Assembly: GCA_031254735.1 (NCBI GenBank) | Contig: JAIRTU010000188.1 | Coordinates: forward strand, 1 to 7,817 | Length of the DNA: 7,817 nucleotides | Direction: 5' to 3' | Source: Bacteroidales bacterium | GTDB lineage: Bacteria; Bacteroidota; Bacteroidia; Bacteroidales; WCHB1-69 | Part shown: piece after piece, positions 1-6,400 of the stretch | Layout of the letters: every line of letters begins with the position of its first letter | Numbering within the stretch: the stretch's first letter is position 1 | Made by a program: the position numbers and the translations under genes | Notes under the pieces: generated by a model | The model's input: only the letters and a program-made list of their open reading frames with translations | What the model was told of the DNA's origin: nothing | Database searches by the model: none

Positions 1-201
1 ACGCTTTTGTATTACGCCGAATTGCAGGTTCAAGACAAGGCGATGAACTTATCCATTGCCGAAACAATGGATAACGCACAGCTTATCAACGAAGAAGAAG
101 AAAGATACAACAGGGTGAACGTACAGGATATTTTTGAGGCAAGCCAAAAAGTGCTGAACGAAGCCTCCTGTTCCACTTTGTACTACAAGGCAAAGAAATA
201 A
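1..201 (+). CDS. M16 family (insulinase-like) zinc peptidase, C-terminal fragment
   Basis: The reading frame is open from the first base of the window and stops with TAA at 199-201, so only about the last 66 residues of a longer gene are seen. They resemble the end of the non-catalytic C-terminal half of M16 peptidases: a helix with small residues (AMNLSIAETMDNAQLINEE), then the pattern 'RYNRVNVQDIFEASQKVLNE', which matches the family's usual 'Y..VT.eDIq.vAkkYL', and a final short strand (STLYYKAKK) like the common 'vvLyY.Pk' ending. The zinc-binding HxxEH motif would lie upstream, outside the window, so activity cannot be judged. In Bacteroidetes such proteins are usually exported or periplasmic peptidases. 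The TTG at 7-9 is not a real start; it is an internal Leu codon. No clear terminator hairpin follows. The family call rests on the tail only. Confidence 0.75.
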   Translation, partial: TLLYYAELQVQDKAMNLSIAETMDNAQLINEEEERYNRVNVQDIFEASQKVLNEASCSTLYYKAKK

Positions 202-323
202 ATTTCGCATAAGAGAACCATGAAATTCTTTTTGGGTTAATTCTTTAAAGGCATGAAACATTTTCAATCGGCTTTGCGTTATCATTTGAGGAAATTAACC
301 AGTATTGTTTAAAATAAATTTAA

Positions 324-902
324 ATGAAAAAAATATGTTTAGTTGCGTTGCTGTTCTTTTTCGTAAAGAATATTTCGGCACAATCGCCCTGTTTAGACGC
401 TATTGTAACCGTGCAGGGAGATACCATAGTGGGCATGCTTGTTTCAAAGACCGACACTTCGTATGCCATAGATAATTACAATTTAATACTTGCTTTTCAC
501 AAAGATTTGGTGCAGGAGTACATTCCGTGCTACCGGCAGGCTACCCGATTCGACTTGGCAAGATTAAAGAACCCTGATTATCTCACAGAAAAAGATTTGT
601 TGGTAAACACACCGGGTTATTTTCTTCGTAAAGCGTCTCGCAGCTTTTATCTGGGTCTTTCGATGGATTTGGTGGGGGGCATTGCCATGGGCGTAGCTCT
701 CGGCAACACCAATTCCGACAAAACAACACAGAAATGGGCAACCTTTGCTACCGGAACGACAATCTTTGCGGGCGGTATATTTTTCTTGCTTCGCAGTTTT
801 TATTATGTGGACAAAGCCGGTAAGATATTAGACCTGGAACGTTCGTCCATCTACCTTGAACCAACCAAAGACGGACGAATAGAACTGCGATGGAATTTCT
901 AA
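324..902 (+). CDS. Exported/envelope hypothetical protein, 192 aa, two hydrophobic segments
   Basis: Function not recognised. The start ATG is preceded by an A/T-rich leader (AAAATAAATTTAA) without a Shine-Dalgarno sequence, as is normal in Bacteroidetes. Residues 1-20 form a clean signal peptide: KK, then a hydrophobic core (ICLVALLFFFV), then NISAQ, with likely cleavage after Ala19 or Gln20. Residues 25-50 (DAIVTVQGDTIVGMLVSKTDTSYAI) look like the small beta motif 'I.l.nGd.i.G.v......I.Y' seen near the N-terminus of many exported Bacteroidetes proteins. Two glycine-rich hydrophobic stretches follow, at about 109-127 (YLGLSMDLVGGIAMGVALG) and 139-158 (ATFATGTTIFAGGIFFLLRS), and could be a membrane hairpin. 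The C-terminus is polar and ends in an aromatic residue (RWNF). The gene starts 122 bp after the peptidase stop on the same strand, so it may have its own promoter, but I see no convincing one. GC content looks like that of the flanking housekeeping-type genes, not of the AT-rich cassette downstream. Confidence 0.75.
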   Translation: MKKICLVALLFFFVKNISAQSPCLDAIVTVQGDTIVGMLVSKTDTSYAIDNYNLILAFHKDLVQEYIPCYRQATRFDLARLKNPDYLTEKDLLVNTPGYFLRKASRSFYLGLSMDLVGGIAMGVALGNTNSDKTTQKWATFATGTTIFAGGIFFLLRSFYYVDKAGKILDLERSSIYLEPTKDGRIELRWNF

Positions 903-960
903 GCAAGACCATGCTTCCTTTTCCTTTGTTTGCTTGTCCCTTCTCCGCTTGTTCCCTTTG

Positions 961-980
961 CCGGAACTGGGATTATTTAT
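961..980 (-). repeat. Inverted, slightly expanded copy of the ATAAATCCCAGTTC repeat
   Basis: Read on the minus strand this is ATAAATAATCCCAGTTCCGG. It matches the two plus-strand copies at 1103-1118 and 1124-1139 (ATAAATCCCAGTTCAG) apart from a 3-nt insertion and the last bases. It lies just outside the left end of the 988-1260 element, so copies occur in opposite orientations inside and outside it. The copy is seen directly; its origin is not known. Confidence 0.45.
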
Positions 981-999
981 AATGGTTAATTGTCAATTG

Positions 1000-1018
1000 T
1001 TAATGGTTAATGACGCTC
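1000..1018 (+). repeat. Left copy of the 19-bp inverted repeat flanking the DUF4062/AlbA_2 cassette
   Basis: TTAATGGTTAATGACGCTC here is the reverse complement of 3463-3481 apart from one base, so 18 of 19 positions match. It overlaps the left arm of the 988-1260 element. The simple TTAATGG/TTAACCA units are a common type of Bacteroidetes intergenic repeat, so the pairing may mark a mobile boundary or merely two copies of a frequent repeat. Confidence 0.55.
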
Positions 1019-1040
1019 TGTTGTTTCGACTGTGCGGATT

Positions 1041-1073
1041 AAACCTTTGAGGTTTTTAAAACCTCAAAGGTTT
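1041..1073. repeat. Palindrome with 16-bp perfect arms and a 1-nt centre
   Basis: AAACCTTTGAGGTTTT at 1041-1056 is the exact reverse complement of AAAACCTCAAAGGTTT at 1058-1073, with a single T between. Flanking bases extend partial symmetry (CTGTG at 1030-1034 against CACAG at 1082-1086). As RNA it would fold into a long, almost loopless hairpin; as DNA it could extrude a cruciform. It lacks a following U-tract, so it is not a classical intrinsic terminator for the 192-aa gene, although it could still stop transcription or stabilise a 3' end. From general familiarity, similar AACCTTTGAGGTT palindromes are scattered in Bacteroidetes genomes, which suggests a REP-like dispersed repeat. Confidence 0.85.
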
Positions 1074-1102
1074 GAATTAATCACAGTAATCATATAAATC
1101 TC

Positions 1103-1139
1103 ATAAATCCCAGTTCAGACAAAATAAATCCCAGTTCAG
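1103..1139 (+). repeat. Direct repeat pair ATAAATCCCAGTTCAG, period 21
   Basis: Two identical 16-nt copies lie at 1103-1118 and 1124-1139, separated by ACAAA. A degenerate half copy (ATAAATCTC) precedes them at 1094-1102, and an inverted variant lies at 961-980. Two units are too few and too close for a CRISPR array. The copies look like a small intergenic duplication inside the MITE-like element. Confidence 0.7.
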
Positions 1140-1150
1140 GCAGCGTGAAA

Positions 1151-1200
1151 GTCCCCTTTAGTGGATTTAGGGGCAAATTTTAGGGGCGAATTGTTAGGGG
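1151..1200 (+). repeat. TTAGGGGC short tandem repeats with an upstream complementary GTCCCC
   Basis: TTAGGGGCAAATT (1167-1179) is followed directly by TTAGGGGCGAATT (1180-1192) and then by a partial third unit, TTAGGGG (1194-1200). GTCCCCTTTA at 1151-1160 can pair with any of the three AGGGG blocks, giving alternative weak stem-loops. I see no aptamer-like architecture and make no riboswitch claim. Confidence 0.55.
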
Positions 1201-1267
1201 AAACAACGAAACGAATTAAGCACAGACGACACAGCAACGCGTCATTAACAATTGACAATTATTTTTG

Positions 1268-1275
1268 TATCTTTG
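1268..1275 (+). promoter_or_regulatory. Bacteroidetes-type -7 promoter box (TATCTTTG)
   Basis: TATCTTTG matches the TAnnTTTG consensus used by the Bacteroidetes primary sigma factor, and it lies 34 bp upstream of the ATG at 1310. The expected -33 TTTG/TTG element is poor: the nearest TTG (1252-1254) leaves only 13 bp, shorter than usual. The box sits 8 bp outside the right end of the MITE-like element, so the repeat supplies the upstream half of the promoter. It would drive the DUF4062-AlbA_2 operon. Confidence 0.5.
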
Positions 1276-1309
1276 CAGGTTCATAATAAATTGATACCAT
1301 CCATTTTTT

Positions 1310-1897
1310 ATGCAGAAAAAAGAAAGAAAAGTTAAGATAATGATTGGCTCAACCGTTTATGGGTTTGAAGATCAGCTATCGCAGATTGCAGCCCAATTAA
1401 ACACATTGGGATATGATGTGATATGTTCGCATTATGGAACAGTGAAAGTTAATCCCAATCTTTCCAACATAGATAATTGCATTCATGCGGTGAAAGAATG
1501 CGATTTATTTTTGGGCATAATCAGGCCTTTTTATGGGACAGGAAATATCAAAGAAAAGAATATTACATTTGAAGAAATCAAAAAAGCGATAGAACTGAAA
1601 AAGCCTTATTGGTTTCTGGTACACAGAGACGTGGTTTTTGCTCGACAACTATTCAAAAAAATGAAATTGAAAAGCGGAGATGAAGTTGTAATTGACGACA
1701 ATAAATTTTTTGATAAAAGAAGTATCGAAGTGTATGAATATGTGATTAAAAATCATCTCCCTGTTACTTTGCGGAATGGTAATTGGGCGCAAGAATTTTA
1801 TCGGTTGGACGAAATGATGATTTATATAAATGCTCAATTTTCGGATAAAACATTTATTAATCAGGTGTTAACTCAAACAAATATAGGAAATGGATAG
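1310..1897 (+). CDS. DUF4062 domain protein, 195 aa
   Basis: The protein matches the DUF4062 pattern. Residues 9-36 (KIMIGSTVYGFEDQLSQIAA, then QLNTLGYDV) correspond to the family's opening 'vfISSTv.DL..eR..l...l..lG'. Residues 57-76 (CIHAVKECDLFLGIIRPFYG) correspond to 'C...v..cDifv.iig.rYG', and residues 85-104 (ITFEEIKKAIELKKPYWFLV) to 'sitelEy..A...gkpilvfv'. This is a Rossmann-like fold related to TIR and nucleoside deoxyribosyltransferase-like domains; the acidic pair E88/E89 sits where those folds often carry a key Glu, but catalysis is not established. Residues 105-195 form a charged, helical tail with no recognised domain. There is no signal peptide, so it is probably cytosolic. The first ATG is chosen because it follows the promoter and precedes the first strand; M11 is within that strand. 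The stop overlaps the next gene by 8 nt, implying translational coupling. The gene is much more AT-rich than its neighbours. The DUF4062 assignment is good; function is unknown. Confidence 0.75.
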   Translation: MQKKERKVKIMIGSTVYGFEDQLSQIAAQLNTLGYDVICSHYGTVKVNPNLSNIDNCIHAVKECDLFLGIIRPFYGTGNIKEKNITFEEIKKAIELKKPYWFLVHRDVVFARQLFKKMKLKSGDEVVIDDNKFFDKRSIEVYEYVIKNHLPVTLRNGNWAQEFYRLDEMMIYINAQFSDKTFINQVLTQTNIGNG

Positions 1898-3446
1898 TAG
1901 TTTTATCATAGAAAACCTGATTAAACAGGAAGAAGGCTTGCGGTTGGAATTTATAAAACAACCCAATGTTGATGCAATAGCAAAAACAATCACAGCATTT
2001 ATTAATACGCAGGGCGGAGATTTAATTATTGGCGTTGATGATGATAAAACGGTTGTCGGCGTTGGTGATGCTTTCGATCAAGTGGATACGATAAGAACTT
2101 TTTTGGTCGAAAATATAAAACCCACTGCCCCAATTTCTGTTCAAGTAATTGAATATGAGAAAAAAGAAGTTATTTTAATCAGTGTTTGGGAAGGTGCAAA
2201 AAAACCGTATCTATGTAATGGCGTTATTTATAACAGAAAAGGAAAAACATCAATAATACCTGATACCGAAGAACTTTCAGAGATTATCTCCGAACGCAAA
2301 AAGTCTGATTTTCATTGGGAAAGAATGCCTGTTTTGGGTGCGGAACTATCCGATTTGGATAACAGTCAGATAGAAAAAACAATTCTTCATTATAAAGAGT
2401 ATAAGCAAGATGCCGTTATTGACGACATAGAAGATTTTTTGATACAAACAGGATTAATCCAAAATGGCAACATTACCAACGCCTGCATCATTCTTTTTGG
2501 TATCACTCCCATTCGCTTTATCCCTCAATCAAGAATACGATTAACATTATATCCGACAGACAAAACCACCAACGAATTTATTGATGACAGATTTTTTGAA
2601 GGAAATATATTTGATAATATCGAAAAAATATTCAATTACTTGGACATAATATATGGTAAAACGTACCATGTAAATAATCTTATCCGAGAAGAAAGACCAA
2701 ATTATCCGGCATTAGCGCTTAGAGAAGGCATCATGAACGCTATTGTTCATCGAGATTACCATTCTGTAAAAGGGTTTATGCAGGTATCTATTTATTCCGA
2801 CAGAACAGAAATTAGCAATTATGGCGGACTGCCGAAAGGAATTACTATTCCTGAACTGAAAATAGAACATAATTCCATTTTAAGAAATCCTGACATTGCA
2901 CAGATTTGTTTTTACAGGAAATACATCGAAATGCTTGGCAGTGGCACGCTAAGAATGATAAAAGACTGTAAATCGAATAAATACAAAATCCCTGTTTGGA
3001 CGGATAAAAACGATATTACCACCGTTGTTTTTCCGAATGTCTCTCACAATAAGAAAGATAAGAAAATAGCAAAGGAATTAAGTGAGAAAATAAACGAGAT
3101 TGTAATCAATGCCATTGAGGGATTAAGTGAGGGATTAAATGAGGGATTAAATGCTATAAAAGACACACATACAGCATGTTCCGATTTTGGAAATGAAGAA
3201 TTAAACGAGAAACCAAGTGAGGGATTAAATGAAGTAAAAGACAGATATAATAAAATTCTGTTGGTTCTTTTCGGTAAAAATGGCATTCAGATGACAGATA
3301 TAGAAACCTTAACCGGTATTCCTTACAAAAGTCTTGAAAGATATATCAAGATACTTAGAGATAAAGGTATCGTTGAACGAAAAGGGTCAAAGAAAACGGG
3401 AGGCTATCATTTAAGTGAAGAAATAAGAAAAAAGCTAATAAAATAA
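1890..3446 (+). CDS. AlbA_2 (Schlafen-type) / RecG-like ATP-binding putative regulator with winged helix, 518 aa
   Basis: Residues 14-60 are an AlbA_2 domain: E15-G-L-R-L-E20-F-I-K23, then TITAFINTQGGDLIIGVDDD and VVGVGD, matching 'E...lEfK......i.k.i.AfaNt.GG.liiGvdDdg'. The spaced acids E15/E20 resemble the RNase site of Schlafen proteins, but nuclease activity is not shown. Residues 185-204 carry the family's 'gL...g.iTNAciiLFG' segment. The HATPase_c_4/RecG-like part has REGIMNAIVHRDYH (278-291), NYGGLPKGIT (310-319) and RNPDIAQICFYRKYIEMLGSG (332-352). A low-complexity linker with EGL-S/N repeats (410-421, 443-448) leads to a winged helix (453-518) with a recognition helix near 479-493 and a wing near 495-508. 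Such proteins are usually annotated as DNA-binding regulators or 'RecG-like' ATPases; they lack helicase motifs. The ATG lies inside the end of the DUF4062 gene (8-nt overlap). The AGGA at 1885-1888 is too close to the ATG to act as a Shine-Dalgarno. Length is normal; all domains look intact. Confidence 0.88.
   Translation: MDSSFIIENLIKQEEGLRLEFIKQPNVDAIAKTITAFINTQGGDLIIGVDDDKTVVGVGDAFDQVDTIRTFLVENIKPTAPISVQVIEYEKKEVILISVWEGAKKPYLCNGVIYNRKGKTSIIPDTEELSEIISERKKSDFHWERMPVLGAELSDLDNSQIEKTILHYKEYKQDAVIDDIEDFLIQTGLIQNGNITNACIILFGITPIRFIPQSRIRLTLYPTDKTTNEFIDDRFFEGNIFDNIEKIFNYLDIIYGKTYHVNNLIREERPNYPALALREGIMNAIVHRDYHSVKGFMQVSIYSDRTEISNYGGLPKGITIPELKIEHNSILRNPDIAQICFYRKYIEMLGSGTLRMIKDCKSNKYKIPVWTDKNDITTVVFPNVSHNKKDKKIAKELSEKINEIVINAIEGLSEGLNEGLNAIKDTHTACSDFGNEELNEKPSEGLNEVKDRYNKILLVLFGKNGIQMTDIETLTGIPYKSLERYIKILRDKGIVERKGSKKTGGYHLSEEIRKKLIK
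3117..3152 (+). repeat. In-frame 12-nt tandem repeat encoding EGLS/EGLN
   Basis: Three consecutive 12-nt units of the form GAGGGATTA(AG/AA)T encode EGLS-EGLN-EGLN (residues 410-421 of the AlbA_2 protein). A fourth unit, AGTGAGGGATTAAATGAA (3216-3233), encodes SEGLNE. The units keep the frame, so gain or loss by slippage would change linker length without breaking the gene. SEG-x/NEG-x runs before the winged helix are, from memory, a recurring feature of this family. Confidence 0.8.
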
Positions 3447-3462
3447 AGATACCGAGACGAAA

Positions 3463-3481
3463 GAGCCTCATTAACCATTAA
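3463..3481 (-). repeat. Right copy of the 19-bp inverted repeat flanking the DUF4062/AlbA_2 cassette
   Basis: On the minus strand this reads TTAATGGTTAATGAGGCTC, one mismatch from 1000-1018. It fills most of the short gap (3447-3484) between the convergent AlbA_2 and tamB genes. I see no stem-loop with a T-tract in this gap, so no intrinsic terminator can be called for either gene. The repeat continues toward tamB as CCATTAT (3482-3488), which mirrors ATAATGG at 979-985 on the left side, and it abuts the tamB stop codon. Confidence 0.55.
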
Positions 3482-3484
3482 CCA

Positions 3485-6400
3485 TTATTTTGGGCGTTTG
3501 GGTTTGGGTTTCTTTCTTCTGTTGGGGTTGCGTTTGAAGAGTTCGCTGAACTTATCGAAGTCTTTGGAGTAAGACAAACCCATTCCTTGCGAATAATTGG
3601 CAGAAGTAGATGCCGCCGATTGCAAAATATCCTGTTGATTGGTAACGTTAAACGCTTTCAAGCGGAGAGAGCCGTCTTGGGTAAGTTTGTAATCAGCCAT
3701 AAAATCGCCCAGCACACGGTCTTGGCTTTCCATATCTTGCCGTTCGATGATACCAAAGCTGGTCGAGATAGTCAGTTTATCGTTGAAGAAAGTCCCGCTC
3801 ACGTCCATGCTGTATTCGCTTTCGGTGAGTTCGTCGCCCGGTCGGTAGTTGCCCCGAACATTAATATTGGGGACAAGGTTGGTTACAAAACGATTCATTT
3901 GATACGAAACTATTTCGCTCAACGAATAGGTCAAGCCGGTGTTGAGGGTGGAGGAGGTAGATGTTTCGTTTTGTGTTTCAAACATGCCGAGCAGCAAGAC
4001 ATTCACCATTTGACGTACCATTTCTTCCCGATTGCTGGTGTCGATGTTGCTGTAAATAAACGATTTTGTAAACTCGTCGGCGTCGGGCAGTTCAAAGGTA
4101 AAAGAAAAATCGGGACGGATAAGCTGTCCGCTCAAACGGAGGATATTGTTCACCGAGTACGGTCTTCGTCTGACGGTGGTTTCTGCGGGGTCGACAGGGA
4201 TAGACACTTTCCCCGCCAAAACCGCTTGTGCATGTATCGTCCCCTGCATGGGATCGCCGTTGAAACTTATCACACCACCATTTTGCAACTTGAAAATGCG
4301 GGTGAAAATATCGCCCCACGCCAAATTAAATTCTCCGCTTGCAATGGTATAGTTTCCAAACAGCGAAAAGTCGTTGTTTGCGTCCAAAATAAGTTCCATA
4401 GCCGCCGCACCTCTTCCGACGATGGTTCCGCCAATGGAAGGGTCAAGCACCACCCGCACCAACGCATCGGGTGTGGCATTTATTCTAAGGTTGAGCAGCA
4501 GCCCCGAACTGCGTATTTTATCGCTTATCGCGGCATCTGTCTTTGTTGATTCGGGGGCGACAAAAGAGATGAAATTGCTTTCGGTGGCGGTGATACTCCA
4601 ATCCAGCGAAAGCGTAATGTCGGTCATCGGGTTGGTGGTAACTTCGGCAGAGATAGTGATGGCGTCGCTCACCTTTCCGTAAATGGTGGCGTTTCCTGTT
4701 CCGAATGCCGTTCCGTAAAACAGATTATTGTCTTTTGCATGGGTTTTCAACACCGATAAATTGTTGGCGGTCAGCCGCAGATTCAAGCCAAAGTTCCGCA
4801 AGCGATCGTGTGTGATGATTCCGTCAACCGTGCCGTTTCCGTTATAAGCGTCTCGAAAGTGAATGTTTTCAAATACAAACCCTGTGTTGACAAATTTAAC
4901 ATTGCCTTCATCGATAAAATATTCTGTTTTCAGAAAGTCAACGCCCAAAATGCCGTGTTTGAGTGTTGCCTGTCCTTCCAGCTTCGCATTGGAAAGGTTG
5001 CCCTTAAACGTCAGTTGCCCGCCGGCGATACCTTCTACTTTCGAGGCAAAAGAACTCAGATACGGCTCTAAGAATTTAATGTTCAAACTGTCTATATCGC
5101 CTGTGAGGTCGATATATCTCCGCTTCGGGTCGAAATTGCCGCCGATTGTCAAAAGGGAAATATGTTTATTTCTTTCTCTGAATAAAGATGCGTGGATTAA
5201 TAATTTCTGTTGAATGTTGTTCCAAATGGTATGCCCTTCCAAAAAGCCCATTTCTACATTATTAAAATGAAAATTATCTACGGTAAGTCTTGATCCGAGC
5301 GCCATTCCCGAAGCGTTAGGCACTAATGCACCGTTTCCGTTGGCAATGCCGTTTAACTGTATCTGAAAACGATCCAGAAAAATATTAAACAAGCCTAAAT
5401 CTATTTCTTTAAAAGCAAACAAAATGGCGTCGTCGCCTCTGTCGGTAGTGCCGCTATGCACAACAATCGATTTCCCGCCTTCTGCCTGCAAACCGAAATT
5501 GCGGACAAAGATACTGTCTTTGGAATAATACACATAGTTGGACGTGTCGAAGAGGAACGTTTGATTTTCCCACACAATAGAGCCGTTGTTGAGTACAAAT
5601 TCCATTTTCAACCTGTCCATATCCACAAAATGAACAGAACCCTCCAACAGCACATCTTGCAACATGTTTTTTTGATTGCCCATTGCCGTAATCAGATATT
5701 CCACCACATTGTCCGACACGTCTGCCTGCAAATTGAACGACTGAATGGTGGGCAACGTATCTTTTATCGAGGCATAAAACGCATCGCACGCCACGTCCAG
5801 ATCGAGCATGCGGGGAGATTGTTGGTTGTCGATAAGCACCTTATCCAATCGCATTTTCCCTTCAACAATCAGTTGAGGGACGCTCACCGAGAGGTTGGAG
5901 GTGTTTTTGTGCTGGTCTATCGACAAAGAAGCCGTTATCCCTTTGGTAATATCTAATTGAGGAACAAAATGACGCAACAGCGGAATGGATTTCTTCAAAT
6001 GTACCATCAAATTGAATTGTTGAGGAAATATTTCCTGCGTAATATCGGCTTCGGGGGGTGAAATCATGTTGGACAGCTGTGCGTGTACATTTTCCTGCAC
6101 CGATTTATAGGCTTGGAGATAGGTGAATTTCCCTGCCAAATCAATCGACAGCACCTCCGAAAACAGGGTGATGTCTTTGGACGGATATTCATGCTGTTTT
6201 GCATGCAACACAAAATCGGGGAAAGGATACTCTATATTATTTTCTCGATAAACAATATCTTTCATCACCACTTCGCCCTGAAAATGCTCAACGTCTTTTC
6301 CTGCAATATTAATGTCGACAAATGCCGAAACAACCACATTCGAGTCGGGGTGAAAGAGTTTAAAGCTGCTCAGATCAACGGCGTTGAACGTGGCTTCAAA

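Larger units (their letters stand above)
988..1260. mobile_element. MITE-like repeat element with imperfect terminal inverted repeats, no ORF
   Basis: The left arm begins AATTGTCAATTGTTAATGG at 988 and the right arm ends CATTAACAATTGACAATT at 1260. The outer parts (988-1016 and 1239-1260) are reverse complements except for one 7-nt block (an extra TTAATGG-type unit) on the left. The match continues inward at lower identity: left TGTTTCGACTGTGC (1022-1035) against the reverse complement of right GCACAGACGACACA (1220-1233). Paired arms therefore reach roughly 1040 and 1214. The interior carries a palindrome and short repeats and no transposase. This is the form of a miniature non-autonomous element or a complex dispersed intergenic repeat. 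I see no clear target-site duplication, so mobility is inferred and not shown. Confidence 0.5.
903..1309. other. Gene-free, repeat-rich intergenic region
   Basis: I find no credible reading frame in these 407 bases. They contain several repeat types listed separately: an inverted copy of the ATAAATCCCAGTTC motif at 961-980, an element with imperfect terminal inverted repeats (988-1260), a large palindrome (1041-1073), a direct repeat pair (1103-1118 and 1124-1139), and TTAGGGGC tandem repeats (1167-1200). The start (903-960) is pyrimidine-rich on the plus strand with no defined stem-loop. The last 50 bases carry a promoter-like box and the leader of the DUF4062 gene. The region reads as an intergenic landing site for small dispersed repeats. 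Confidence 0.7.

Noticed and set aside
49..285. 78-codon minus-strand open frame over the M16 tail
   Set aside because: It overlaps the peptidase frame, is Cys/Phe-rich and has no recognisable features.
235..300. GGTTAATT...AATTAACC inverted repeat as terminator of the peptidase gene
   Set aside because: The arms are only 8 bp, AT-rich and 50 bp apart, which is too weak to call.
1103..1139. Possible CRISPR array
   Set aside because: There are only two 16-nt units with a 5-nt gap, no spacers and no cas genes.
1885..1888. AGGA as Shine-Dalgarno for the AlbA_2 gene
   Set aside because: It is one base from the ATG, too close; coupling through the 8-nt overlap is a better explanation.
3447..3484. 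Bidirectional terminator between the convergent genes
   Set aside because: I find no stem-loop with T-tracts in the gap; it is mostly the TTAACCA-type repeat.
3587..4549. 320-codon plus-strand open frame opposite tamB
   Set aside because: It is antisense to the strongly supported TamB C-terminal domain, matches no family I know, and its composition is that of a shadow frame.
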